Assembly: GCA_012656075.1 (NCBI GenBank)
Contig: JAAKBF010000041.1
Coordinates: forward strand, 248,001 to 312,000
Length of the DNA: 64,000 nt
Source: Phytophthora hibernalis
Lineage: Eukaryota; Oomycota; Peronosporomycetes; Peronosporales; Peronosporaceae
Reading direction: 5' to 3'
The translations under genes were made by a program, and so were the position numbers. Below the pieces are notes generated by a model, which was not told the DNA's origin, ran no database searches, and saw only the letters and a list, made by a program, of their open reading frames with translations. Each line of letters starts with the position of its first letter. Within the stretch, counting starts at the first letter, position 1. Shown here in pieces: positions 11,001 to 22,348 of this stretch.

Positions 11001-12656
11001 CTGCATACACGCCTACACATACCTTTCCATACACATCATGAACTGCGAAACTGAAGAGCTTGTACCGATTTGCGTTGGTGTCGTGCGTTGCATCGACCAG
11101 CACCACCTCCGAAAAGCGCGAAACAAGCGCTTCATGCGAGCACTTTGAAAATGTGACAACCCGCGCAACCTTCGACTCGGCGTCCACCATTATCTCCGCC
11201 ACGTTCCCGGGCTCTCCGCACTGAACTCGTCTAGAATTGCAAGAGCACGCTCGGCATCGGTCTGCCCAGCTTTCTGCTCCTTTTTAAATCATTGAATCAT
11301 GTTGTGGACGTCACGCAGTGCCACAAGCTCGCCTACATGTACGTAAAAATATACAAAGCACGCATTAGTACACCGGACTGACACAGAATCCAAACCGGAA
11401 AGATACAAAACGCACCAGACTGCTCACGTAGATACGCAAGAATTCCCTTCGCGTGCGCACCCGCCTTGTGCATCTCTTGGACATCACGCGAAAGTCCTTC
11501 ATCGGTGATCGTTCGATTCTCCGCGTAGTTGAACCACTGGTGCTTCGTAACAGGATGGTTGTGATACCCAGACGCCTTTAGAGCGACGTACCACCACGAA
11601 TGTCCAGCCACGACACGAGCATTTATATTGGCCGTACACTCGGTCGTCCGGACCAAGCGATGTTTCCGTTTTCCCAATCCACGAGCAGCTTGAGTTTGTC
11701 CGTAAGTACACCGAAGAGTCTTGCAGTACTTTCCCCAGGTCTCGGGAATGTATTGCGTGCCCTTGCGAGCCTCCACAGCCAATGTAGCTTCCCCAGTGGC
11801 CTTGACTTCGTGCCCTACAGCTTCGCGCATTTACTTGTTGCGACTTGTAACCGAGGTGCTCGTCAGGCTTGATAATTGCTGGTACGTGGCCGCTTGGAAA
11901 TATTCGAAGGCTCTGTCAAAGTCTTCCCAAGATGGCCAGCGACAAGGGAAACCTTCCACAAACGCACCATCTTCAGCATCACTTCCTCCACACGGCGATA
12001 GTGTCGTCGATGTGCATACTGCTTTCCGTGGTGATTTCCGATATCCCTTCCGGTTTCGTTTCTGTGAGTCACCGGACGCATTTTTTCATCGCTGCTGCTG
12101 CTGACCTCCATCAACTCTGCGTCCTTGTCACTGCAGCTCATCACTTCGAACTCTGCCTCCTAGTCACTGCCATCGACGCCTTCGCTCGCAACACTGTCCT
12201 CGCTGGCTTCCCCATCCTCGTCCTCACGCTGCACGACACGTCCGGATACCGCAGCAGACCGTGTAGCACCAGCACCTGCGTCCTCGTAGTCCAAATCACC
12301 GGAATCCGAAGGCTCGCCTTCTCTGTCTTCAGCATCAAATTGTTCCATTACCTCACCAAGCGCAGTCTCAGCTTCTATATTCTTTTTCTCAGCGTCTTTA
12401 TCGTTTTCATCTTCGCGTCCGACGCCCGTGTGCGCATGTTTCGGCCCTGTGACGCCAACTGCCCTTCCACAACCTTCTTCTCCCCTTGTGCGATACGCTG
12501 CGCACGCAAAGCCTCGAATGCCGCTTGGTATGGGGCGGGAAATGGAAGGAGGTTCCTTCCCGATCGGATGTATGCAACGCGCTGGCGACGACGAGCGATT
12601 ATGTCCGCGCGGCGCGCTATTCTCCGCGCGTTGCTTCTCCTCAGTGGCAGCACCAC
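8090..12656 (-). pseudogene. MULE transposase with SWIM finger and Ulp1-like peptidase (KI-MULE type), broken
   Basis: Read leftward. An acidic, basic-patch N-terminus (12656-11860) leads to WPSWEDFDRAFEYFQ, then a FAR1-like region (11830-11430), then an intron near 11420-11340. The MULE core has Asp 1 in VLVDATHDTNANRYKL (about 11085), Asp 2 in VLVTDKAMHEKA (about 10850) and Glu in NRLECKWGKIKQVL (about 10500). A SWIM-type finger with CLLSCRHVMHFR lies near 9670. The C48/Ulp1-like end near 8330 has Gln and Cys in CTQRYSSSCGVWC; the His and Asp are not clear. Stops (TAA just before 11830, TGA near 11293) and frame changes disrupt it. No TIRs were found by eye. MULEs carrying Ulp1 peptidases are known in plants and oomycetes. 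Confidence 0.8.
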
Positions 12657-13201
12657 GCTCCTTGATCAGTCGGTCCGCGTCTGGGAGGGTCGACTGCGCA
12701 TGAAGCCTCGGCGGTATGTCCTTCTTGCCGCGGCCGGGAAATGGCGGGAGATCGGACTGTTTTAGAATGAAAATCAGAGACAGTCAGCATGAAGACCGTT
12801 TGAATAGACGCGCTTAAGCGAGGGGGCGAGGTCACGTACCATCGTGCCGGGTCCCAGGTGTCCAACGAGCTTCTGCGGTCCGCGCCGCTTTTGGCGCTTC
12901 TTATCGAGGGGGCCGAACGACGAATGCCACTCGTTTCCCACTTTACGAAATTTGAAATTTAGAATTCACGTGCACCACACCACGGAGAATACTTTTCCCC
13001 GCTCCCGAAATTTATCTTGTCGTCTTGTTGCAAGAAACAGCCGATACACTGGCTTTTCGAACACTGGACCAACACAAAATAAAACAGAATTGGCACATAA
13101 TTTGATTACCCTCTTCCGGTCTCAGCAGCGTGTTCTTAGAATATATATTCGTAGGTTTCCAACTTGTTCGTGCCCACTCCGGATTCAAGACGTTTGTAGT
13201 C

Positions 13202-15226
13202 ATGTCGGTGGCTTCACTAGTACCGGCAAACAGCCAGCGAAGCAGGGCTACGGCCATCAAGTCCTTCGAGGATTTCCTCGTGAAGAAGGAGGTGACGCTC
13301 GCGGAAGCCCACGACCGCACCACTAAGGACAACACAGGTAAAAGCATGTTTGTTATTCTTGACAAGTATGGGTGGTTTTTAGTGAAAAGGTAGGAAGGCA
13401 AGGCGTAGCAAAGAATACAGTTCTATCTTACTTCGGTAATGTTAAGAACTGGTTGGCGGATCTCTATCCGCAGCAAAGCCGATGCATTGCGAAGAAGTTG
13501 CAAAAGATGCCAGCTACGCTAGATAGATACTGTGAAAAAAGACCGGAGCAGAGCGTCACGAACCAAGCACCTCCGTGCACCAAAAGGATCTAAAGGCGAT
13601 TATATCGGCTCTCTATGTCCATGCTTCAGCTAGTTCTGACTACCTGGATGCGGCGTTAGTGACCAAGATGTGGTACCTGTACGGTCGTGACTCCAATGCT
13701 GAGCAATCGGAGAAGGCGCAGTTGTGTGTCTATCCGGGTGAGTATACTTCAAGGTGACTATCAATGCTTTGAGTTTCTATTGAACTAACTATTTCTTATG
13801 GTCACGCTAGGTGGTATGATTTTCCTTCGCTTTAAGCGTGTGAAGACTGCATCACAGCAAAGAATGTCTCTTTTAAAGATCCTAACGACCCCTTTACGTG
13901 CCCGCTGCACGTTCTCGCCGTCGCTCTCGCACCCTATAAGCCCGCATCTTTCCCCAATATTCTGCTGCTGCATCACTGTCTACGACCGAGGCTCGATGTG
14001 AGGACGAAGTCCTCGGCTTGATTTCTCTGCTCGACCGAGCTCGATGACGCGCTAACCACCGCAGCGCCGCAGCTACAGCCAAAACGTACAGCTCCTGGCG
14101 CTCAAGATTACATCAATATGTTGTTAGTTGCTGTTGCTGCACTTCCGGCGGCCCAGGATAGCGGACTTAACAAGGGGCTGACGTCGCAATCGTTCAGACG
14201 TGGCGGAGCCATGCACGCGAACACCGACAGCCAAATTAGTCCCCACTGGGTTGTCGAACGTGGGGGCTGGAACATGTCCCGCGTGAGCAAAGCGTTTTCC
14301 TACATGTTGAACACAACACACGAGGACCAACAAGTGGCACGTCAGTTGAGCGGGTGGAGTCCACAGGCAGGAGCTCGGCTCCCTGACCTGTCGACCCTGG
14401 ACGGTGTTGTCCCGGGTCGACAAGCTGCCAGCAGTCCTTTTCTCGGCGGTGGCGGGGTTTCCGGAGCTGGCTTGGAATGTTAACACCCAGGTACTGGAAG
14501 TGTTGATGGCGACGCTGATCTTGCACTTCCCTGAAATACAGCGCCACCGTCCGAGCAGTCCTTACGTCGTACGCGTCCAGGAAGCACTGGACACGTTTGC
14601 AATACGCAGCTCCGAGCTGTTGGCGCGGTCTACCACTCTTCGCACTGCCTTCACTGCACCTGCAGAAGCAAAAGAAGACACAGCAGTTACTGCTTCGGGC
14701 AGTGTGGTCGCTCTCCTGCAGAAGCAGTCGAAGCAGCTTGAAGAGCTGTTGCTCCTCCAAACATGCGTAGAAGAAAGACTTGCAGCATTGGAGTGAAGGC
14801 GGGGCTATTGACAAACATACGCAGCAACCTACACCACAACCTCGCGAGGAACCCGCGCAAGACCAGCCAAAGTGCGCACGAAACGTGCCTCTCCAAAGCG
14901 CTGGCCGCGGTGTGGTTCTAGTGGTTCACTGTTGTGCCACGCATGTACAAATCAGTGTTAGTAAGGCAACCCTGCACGAGTCGAGGCATGAAGTAGAATA
15001 CATGATAATGTGCTTACCTTCAGGCTTCAAGCTGGACCTGGCGTCACCTGCGTTCAAGGCAGAAGTCCACAAACTTGGCGTCGAGGTCGAAGAGCAGACG
15101 CTAAGGTTCTTTGCGGCTCAGGGGTCTCGAACCATTGCTGTTGGTTCCGTCGTCAAAGCCATGCGCGCTGCACAAGACTGGCGATCTGGATGTCCTTCTC
15201 GGTCAGAATCGGGCGCGCTTCCTTGA
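13202..15226 (+). pseudogene. second Crypton-type recombinase copy, with an intron and several lesions
   Basis: It has the same domain order as the copy at 5012. The N-terminal part is ATAIKSFEDFLVKKEV from the ATG at 13202. The first catalytic Arg is in WYLYGRDSN (about 13680). A 73-nt GT-AG intron (13738-13810) lies before GGMIFLRFKRVK. The box is SQSFRRGGAMHAN (about 14190) and the Tyr is in AFSYMLNT. A coiled-coil region (LLQKQSKQLEELLLL) and the tail domain (LPSGFKLDLASPAFK) end it. The position that is His in the other copy (HSFR) is Gln here (QSFR). At least four frame changes separate the blocks, so this copy is more decayed. The intron is absent from the first copy. Confidence 0.82.
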
Positions 15227-15493
15227 AGGCGACATTACCGATCTGACGCTACAGACTGCGCTACCCACATTTCTTCGCTTTACCGGAGAGATACCTGAGA
15301 TATGCCATTCATAAACGCACGATACATTGTAATACGCAATGCATACAAGTTAAATTCCAGCAAAGTCTTTATTACATGACAAATAATACGGGCAGACAGA
15401 GGTTAAAGCAGAGCGTGTACATGTGATGCGTGTAGATAGACACCCTACATAACAAAGGGACATAACAATCGCATACACATACATAGCCACGAA

Positions 15494-15563
15494 GCCCACG
15501 ACGGGAATTGAACCCCTTCCCCAGACCCGAAGTCCTGGTGCTCAACCAACGAGCTCCGTGGGC
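15494..15563 (-). ncRNA. tRNA-like sequence behind the second Crypton
   Basis: On the minus strand: a 7-bp acceptor GCCCACG/CGTGGGC, D-arm GCTC...GAGC, an anticodon-like stem CCAGG/TCTGG around ACTTCGGG (8-nt loop), and T-arm AGGGG-TTCAATT-CCCGT with one mismatch. The B box GGTTCAATTCC is good and the A box is weaker. It is 70 nt long and in the same relative place and orientation as the one at 7082. The oversized anticodon loop argues against an ordinary decoding tRNA. Confidence 0.65.
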
Positions 15564-16047
15564 AGAGATCACACAGCCATCAACGAACAAGCAGCTGATG
15601 CGCGACAGCAGGGTCCGCGGTGGCGTTGGGTCAATAGACCCGCAGGTTCCGCAGGTCCTTCGAGCGACAGGAGTCAGCACGCTCTTTGATGGCTGCGCGG
15701 CAGCATAACAGCACGAACCGCGGGGCAGCATCATCGCACGGCTTGCGGATCAGCATCACAGCACGGCCTGCAGCGGCGTCGCGGAAGCAGGTCGACCACG
15801 TCTGGTGTCGGGTCTGGCGGGAGTCATGGCGGCGGGGCAGCGCAGTCTACACTGGCGCTGGTCGGGCCCCGACTCGCCGCGGTCTGTCGGGGAGGCGGAC
15901 TGTTGGGATGTGTGGATGGCGCAAATGGACAGACTGAAAGTAAGGTTAAAAACTAATACCGTTTTTACCGGTACAGGTTGGTAGAAGTCCGACCCAGTCA
16001 GAATCTTCCTGGTATGGTATTTCACATGATTCGTACAGCTACTGGCA
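15564..16047. other. GC-rich non-coding stretch
   Basis: No gene recognised. It separates the second tRNA-like sequence from the pogo-like remnant and is rich in GC with no clear repeat structure. Confidence 0.4.
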
Positions 16048-17139
16048 ATGTTTGTTAAACAGACAACGACGGAAATATTCGGCAACACAAAGGCTCGAAA
16101 AATTTCGTCGCGTCATTGCCCTTTTGACGTATATGAAGGACGTCAGACGCAACGAATCGGTACGGCTGTAAACTATGAAGGGTTGTTATGGATTTTGATT
16201 ATGATACTGATGTTATTATGGTATCTACAGATTTTGACGACCTCAGGAATGGTCGAGTTTATGTGGAAGACACATCCTGAGTGGATGGGTCCTAACCTTG
16301 GCGTCAAAAGACTGCGGTAAGATTGCGCTCGAGCGCGTGGTACAGACATCTAATCGGTAAGATATTCGAAAAAATGTGTATTGTGAATTGTTATAATTAA
16401 TTTCTAAAAATAAGTTGCGGGTTTTCTTCACAGAAGCCTCAAGCAGCCAAGAATTCGAACGAAGAGCTCGAGGAAGTTCGCGGCAAGTTTTCGCTGAAAT
16501 TTCGGAAGCAGCACGATACCTATAAAGACAGTTGCATCCAAAACGCCGACGAGACAACTGTCTAAATTAGCATGCCACCGACCAAGAGCTGGGTGATCAA
16601 GGAGCGGAAGGTCACGACCCTTATCTTGATTTGACCAAGCACGCAGGTCGCGCGACCGCCGTGCTCACAGTTTGCGATGATGGTAAGTTGTCATTGGATA
16701 TTTTGCTAATAATAATGTAAATGTCTCAAGTCGCCAATTCTTTTATTCTGAGAGATGTGACTGGAGGCACGATTGAGAAGAGTGAGTTTGAATCATATCT
16801 CAAAAGGCACTTCTACACGGTACAAGAGAGTGCGTGGATGGACAAAAGGGTTGGCATATTTATGTAGAAAACTACTAAAGTACGAAACATATGGCGCCCA
16901 CTGTCCTTCTCCTAGATAATTTTGACTGTCACGTCTCAGTGGAAGAGTTGCGAGTTGTAGCTGAAGAAGATAACGCTATAGTGGTCCCGTTGCCACTAAA
17001 CGGCAGGGAGGTTTGTCAATCGCTGGATGTCGGTGACATGGAACCACTTAAGGCAAAACTGCGAAACAATGCTAAACGTATTGGCGGTAGTACCAAAGAG
17101 AGGCGTCTCAACGTAATTAAGTCTTCAATGGTTGTGTAG
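16048..17139 (+). pseudogene. pogo/DDE_1-type transposase remnant
   Basis: The blocks, in several frames, match the DDE_1 (pogo/CENP-B-like) family. The N-terminal DNA-binding region ends in MVEFMWKTHPEWMGP (about 16250). The first catalytic Asp is in IQNADETTV (about 16530), followed by MPPTKSWVIK and then YLDLTKHAGRATAVLTVCDD. An intron-like GTAAGT follows at 16682. The second Asp is in LLLDNFDCHVS (about 16910), with VVPLPLNGREVCQSLDVG after it. Multiple frame changes and stops make it non-functional. No TIRs were identified. Confidence 0.8.
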
Positions 17140-17785
17140 AAGAAGACAATAATTCGAACAAAATAGTAACAAAAACACAGCCACCCACACTCCACTCACA
17201 AATCATCTGTGCGCCACACAGATAAGATCTGTGGACGATGAAGTGGAAGAACGCGTACCATCCATCCCGCGACTCGGCCAGTCCACAGGTTTCTCACTTC
17301 CCAATCGGCCGCTTCGCAGTCAGGACGACGACGTGCTACGGCGCAGGCAGTGTTGGCTCGGCGGTGCCCGCGACGACAACTATTCGACACGTGACGGCTG
17401 ATAGTATGTGATCGAAGTGATTGTTGCGTGGCTTGTGCAAGGCGTGTAGAAGAGCTCGCCCTGTACCGTCTTAGCTGATGGCTGCACAATCGCTACAAAC
17501 CCACTGCATTTCAAGCGATGAACTGTAGAGTGTTGTACTAAGTAAGCTTAAAGAAAATATGTAATTGCTACCATAGCACAAGTTGTTGTTGTTAGTCTTC
17601 GGCAGCTTCAGCTTCGATACATGCGCGCTATACTTTGTGTCGTTTGCGCTGCCTGTACTTCTTGATCTCACCGGATGGCAGGTTTTCTTTGCACTCTTAC
17701 GTAGGCTCCCACGACGTCAGGAACAGACATGCCAGATGCGAGCCATTCTTGATGACCAGCGGGTAAACACGCTAGTCAAATCACC
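17140..17785. other. intergenic stretch, no gene recognised
   Basis: Short open frames only, none with recognisable features. It separates two decayed transposase remnants. Confidence 0.4.
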
Positions 17786-18788
17786 ATGGTCACCACCCAA
17801 TCCGCACGCGAAAGGTCCCGCTCCCAGATGGCCATCACTCCGGAGCACGCCCTACAGAGTGGCGCTACTCTCCACCGCATTAATCGAGACCGACAAGCCG
17901 ATCGAGCCAATGTGGTCCTCTTGGTAAACGACGACTCGAACGAAGAGGCGGACTCGCCTTCGCCCGTCTATCTCACCTATCTGAACTCGGAAAAGAGAAC
18001 GTCCTCTCCATGACAAACTTCGGTCCACTGGAGTTCGAGCGTCTGTGGATTCTGGTGAAGGACCACATCACCATGAACTGGAACACGGGCCGCGAAAGAA
18101 GTGCGCCTACAACGGCAAGGATGTTCTGTACATGATGCTCACGGGGATGAGGAACTACGGCAAGCGGGATATCGTGGTGGTGGTATTCCGAGTGAAGACG
18201 CCATATTTTCAAAAGATGGTTTTTACGTTTACTGCGGTCGTCTCCCCGTTTCTCAACGTGACTTTGGTCGCTTCTGCGGTCGACAAGTTCTCTATGAATA
18301 AGTTGTTCCTGAGTGGATAAGCGTGTTCTAACTACCCGTACGCTACGGATGTTACTTTCCAGCAGTCCAACATGCTTGCCGATCGCATGCAGGAACACTC
18401 CCTGTACTACAGCAAGAAGTATCACCTGCATGGATACAAGGCCGAGGTTTCGGCCCTCCAAAATGGACAGGCGGCCAACTGCACTCGGTACCATCCCGAC
18501 AGCACCGCCGACATTGACGTGTTCCGCAAGAACCAGGAGTTCCACGTGTAAGACCTCCGCAAGGAAGAACATGATCACGACATCTGTGACGTAGGTCGGT
18601 CAATTGCTCAGTATCCCGCGAGCTGGTCTGCGCAGGCCGACAAAGACTACCAAAGTCTGCTTCCGCGCAATCACACCCTACAAGCGGGTTGCCTTGCAGA
18701 CGCTCACGTTCGACCAGGTAGCGGAGAACGAGCGCATCGCTTTCCAGATGATCTCATACCCCATTCAGCTGCCTGGCGAACAGACTTG
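17786..18788 (+). pseudogene. DDE-superfamily endonuclease (transposase) remnant
   Basis: Two or three frames together give a typical oomycete DDE-endonuclease series: FGPLEFERLWILVKDHI, CAYNGKDVLYMMLTGM, AVDKFSMNKLFL, then PYATDVTFQQSN (first Asp, about 18345), TADIDVFRKNQEFHV (second Asp region) and PASWSAQADKDYQS. Stops after FLSG (TAA about 18318) and after EFHV (TAA about 18549) and at least two frame changes break it. The C-terminal third is lost, about 70 bp before the Harbinger element. The subfamily is not certain. Confidence 0.68.
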
Positions 18789-19117
18789 ATAGCGTTGTTA
18801 AGCGCGATAAGACCAAGCCTGCAGGAGGCATGCGCACGTTCCAGGTCACCGTCCTTTAGGCCCTTGTTCAGGTGGAGAACGCGTTGTGCCAAAACACAAA
18901 ATCTCATCTTATTGGTCAAAAACAAACTGGTACGGTGTACCAATTCGGCAAGTTCGCGTTCTGAACCACTTGTTCTGGGAACAGCTCCACGAGGTGTGCT
19001 AGCCAGAGAACAATTGTGCCATGGACGACATATCCGCTGCCATTATCGCTGTCGTCGTAGGTGCATGTAGTAGTGGCCGCAGACAAGCGCGGCCTTCGGC
19101 AACCTCCTGGGCCGCCC

Positions 19118-20184
19118 ATGACGTTTCCTGCGCGTGCATTCGAAGATGCTCTCCGTACGCCGGGCACAGGCTAGTTTCGCAAGAAGCTACGCTGCGACAG
19201 GAAGTCGTTCTTGCGCATCTACGAGCTGGTGCGTGCAGCGTGGGGTCACAGACCCGGCCCTAACTGCAGACACAAGCCAATCAAGCGTGTTGCGCTGACC
19301 ATGATGTATCTAGCTCACGGTGGTACCATGGACCAGGCGGCATCGGCGCTGGGCATTTCAAGGTCTCGTGGTGTGGTTTATATCAACGAGACTCTTGCTG
19401 TGCTCAGCGGTATGGCCAGAAAGTTTGTCACCATGCCGTTGGCGGACGAGGCAGCTGCCATCGAGGAAGGCTTCTTCGCCACCGCTGGGTTTCCGGGAAC
19501 GGTTGGCGCTATCGATGGAACACTCGTTCGAATTGCACGCCCTCATGATTTCGAGGGCTGGTACTGTCGGAAGAACTTTCCTGCTGTAAATGTGCAAGCT
19601 ATCGTCTATCACTGTGGACTATTTCGCTCGATTTCCATTCGCTCTGGGTCGAATAACGACCAGTCCTTGTGGAACGGATCGGCAGTGCGGAAGCGGTAAG
19701 ATACATGTCTCTATTGCTAGCTCGCTATTAAAACCGATGCTAACGTGAGTTTTGCTGTGTATGTCACAGTCTATCAAGCTTCATCCCGCCAGGAAAGCAC
19801 TTGGTTGCCGATGCAGGCTACAAGATATGTGGTCACATGCTGACTCCTTTCCCCGAAGCCGAGGCAGTGGAAATCCGTCGCAAGCGATTTTGCAACCTGG
19901 CGCACTCACGGACTGGCATGGTGGTTGAGTGCGCATTTGGACGACTCAAAAACCGCTTCCGTGTTCTTCTAGGCAAAGTGGAACAAAAGTCCTCGGCAAC
20001 TGTGTGCAATGTGATTATCGGGTGTGTAGTCCTACATAACCTGCTCACTCTCGTGCAGCATAACATGCTAGTCAACGGAGAGGATCCTCTTCTACACTTT
20101 GCCCCATCCAGTGTTGCCGACGACCCCACGAAACCGAGCAGCCAATCTCGCATCAGCAAGGAATCACGAAGCGCGATGATATAG
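19118..20184 (+). pseudogene. Harbinger-type DDE_4 transposase, two exons, early stop
   Basis: Exon 1 (19118-19695) has RKSFLRIYELV, VGAIDGTLVRIARP (first Asp) and SGSNNDQSLWNGS (second Asp). A 74-nt GT-AG intron (19696-19769) joins in phase to exon 2, giving LSSFIPPGKHLVADAGY and then VVECAFGRLKNRFR (catalytic Glu) and VVLHNLL. All three acidic residues are present. An in-frame TAG lies at 19172-19174, 18 codons after the likely ATG at 19118; otherwise the frame is open to TAG at 20182. A later non-AUG or unseen upstream start could bypass it. It cuts and reinserts the element, normally together with the Myb-like protein. Confidence 0.85.
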
Positions 20185-20253
20185 CAGACATCTTAGCAGT
20201 AGGGTAGCGTCACGTGATAGCAGGCAGCCGCCAGTAATACGAGCAGCATGAAA

Positions 20254-21136
20254 CTACTCCTTTCGCTGAGCCACCAACTCCTTCAGGAGCTGAAGCTGCA
20301 TCTCTTGGAATCGGCGGTTCTCATTTTGCTGTTGCTGCAGCAGCTCTGTCAGTGAACGCAGATTCTCGTCTGATGTTGAGCGGGACCCGAGAGACGCCGC
20401 TATGGCCTCCATGCCACCTTGCAACGCCGTTGCTACCTGGACGACGGGTGGGGCCTTCTGCTTGGACGCTCCTTGATCCTTTGTAGCGTCGGGTTCCTCA
20501 TCCTCTTCGTCAGCTGTTGGATCCAGAAGTACTTCACCGCGAATTCCCACGCGGCCCCCAAAAACATCGCTAAGAATGACCCAAAGCTCTCCGTCCCTTT
20601 TACTCTCTCTAGCTGTATTACCGGTCTGGTGATGCTCTCGCTTTTCCTTTCGGAACAGACACTTCAACTTCCTATACTTAAACGAAACCTGCAACACCAA
20701 ATCCACCAAGCAGTAATAGTTAGCATTTATTAAACCCTCCGTCTCGGATCCCGAACGTTCCGCTTACCTGGTCGTGAGTCAGGACGACGCCGAGAGACTG
20801 TGACAGCACGCTGGCAAAATGTTGCCACGCAAGTGCCTTCTTTGTCTTCGTCTCGGCTGCTTCAAGACGCCTCTTGACGTCGCCGTCCACAAACCGCAAG
20901 CGCAACAGCTCGCCTATCATGCCGTTAGTCCACTTCGTACGCCTGGCTGGCGCCTTCCCCTTCCTACTTGACGAGGGCGCTGGGTCGCTGGCACCTCTCG
21001 GGCCTCGGCCTGACTTGGCCTTCACTGACTCAGGTGTTGCTGCCGTCTTGGTTGCATGCGCTGGCGGTGGTGGCGGCGTGGGGGCAGAAGCGCCTGTCAC
21101 CTGCGCGGGCAACAGGTCGGACCATGCCATTGGCAT
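20254..21136 (-). CDS. Harbinger Myb/SANT-like partner protein, two exons
   Basis: Exon 1 (20768-21136) carries a Pro/Ala-rich lead and then a Myb/SANT-like helix set (RRTKWTNGMIGELLRLRF, then LAWQHFASVLSQSLGV). A 79-nt GT-AG intron (20689-20767) joins DQ-V-SFKYRKL in frame. Exon 2 ends in an acidic linker and a Gln-rich coiled coil (LLQQQQNENRRFQEMQLQLL). In PIF/Harbinger elements this partner binds DNA and helps the transposase enter the nucleus. The start at 21136 is the first of two close ATGs. An upstream in-frame extension to 21382 crosses short tandem repeats and seems less likely. Confidence 0.75.
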
Positions 21137-21825
21137 TGCCAACAGCAACGGCACCGTGAAGGGGGACAGCGCTCTCGACTGCTTCGGCGTCGTCGGATAG
21201 CTGCACCAGCGCGAACTTGCGTGTGGCAACGGTGCTTGAGTGCGTGTGCTGGAGTGTGTGTGCTGGAGTGCGTGTGCTGAAGTGCGTGTGCAGGAGGACT
21301 GAACTGGTGGTCCAGAACAAGTTGCTGCTTGGACGTGCTTCAGCACACAGTTCTCTGCGAGAGTGGATGGCTGCTGGTCCATCAGCTTTTTACCCTACCC
21401 ACCATATGTTTGCGCTGTCCGGAACGCGTTCTGCACTTGAGCAAGGGCCTTAGTGCTGTAATTGTACGTATCTTGTCAAATAACGCGTTCATGACAGGAA
21501 CGCGTTATCAGCCACAGCGCCAGTGCCTTCCAAAGTGACGGCGAGATCTGTCAACTTCGCTTGAAATTGACGGCTGGTCTCGCCGTCATTCCAGGACCCT
21601 GGACAGTTGTGGCAAGTTTTCCGTCGACTCCGAAATATAGCGTACCCCTAACTAATACGGAATGAATCGAACTTATACAGCAAAAGGAAAGAGACACAGT
21701 TAAAACGTGAGCTCTCAAATAAAACTATCTAGATACCGACCGTTGTAATGAGCATATTGCTGATCGACTTCACTAGGACTCTACACACGGTAGTTTTTAC
21801 CGTCAACATTGCCCCAAACACTTTC

Positions 21826-22348
21826 TTATTGTGACTCCTTCCGCTGCACTAACCCACCCAGCGCTCTTTCTCTTCCATACTTGGAAAACATACAGCTGCA
21901 TCCGCCATCGCGTTCAGCGCAGTGACCAGTGCATGCCCCGCGCGCGCCATAACGCGTGAAAGCGTTGACGGCACTACACCAAACAACTCGCAGAGCGTTT
22001 TTGCTCGACAGAGGCAGTATAGTAGTGTAGCAAGCATGATAGTACGGCATGCTTTACTACAAACGCTGGAGACCGGCCTGGCTTACCCACACCACACCTA
22101 ACGACGTAATGCTGATCAAATGCGCGCAGCAGTTCCTCGGAGGCGTCTGGGGAGATTGAAACGATCTCAATGAAGCTGGAAACGTTTCGGCTGCTGTAGA
22201 GAATGTGCCACGGTGACTCCAGTGGTGGCACGAGTGCAACGCTTGATAGTCGATGTATTTCCCTGTTCAGTATTTGCAACCGCAAAAGAATCAGTAACCA
22301 GTCGAGGACACGACGTCGTTGGCGGTTCTCCGCCGCCAGGACAACCAC
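21826..22348 (-). pseudogene. second Harbinger-type transposase, N-terminal fragment
   Basis: Two frames together give the helical N-terminal part of an oomycete DDE_4 transposase: SPDASEELLRAFDQHY, KHAVLSCLLHYYTASVEQK, then KTLCELFGVVPSTLSRVMAR and FPSMEEKERWV. The catalytic part is absent; the match stops near 21830. The frame changes near 22020. No TIRs were assigned. Confidence 0.65.

Larger units (their letters stand above)
18859..21449. mobile_element. PIF/Harbinger element with TIRs and TTA target duplication
   Basis: The left end is GGCCCTTGTTCAGGTGGAGA and the right end, reverse complemented, is GGCCCTTGCTCAAGTGCAGA. About 27 bp match with three mismatches. Both ends are flanked by TTA (18856-18858 and 21450-21452), the Harbinger-type 3-bp duplication. 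The element (2591 bp) encodes a transposase rightward and a Myb/SANT-like protein leftward, converging. Confidence 0.92.

Noticed and set aside
11869..12765. 298-codon open frame on the plus strand
   Set aside because: It is antisense to the MULE N-terminus, whose minus-strand frames give family-like sequence (WPSWEDFDRAFEYFQ); the plus-strand translation is low-complexity and matches nothing I know.
18045..18594. giant-virus-like or novel gene
   Set aside because: Joining frames gives the DDE-endonuclease motifs TDVTFQQSN and DIDVFRKN, so it is a transposase remnant.
21480..21508. inverted repeat ATAACGCGTT ... AACGCGTTAT as an independent element
   Set aside because: Only 10-bp arms close to the Harbinger right end, which shares AACGCGTT; probably related debris, not a separate element.
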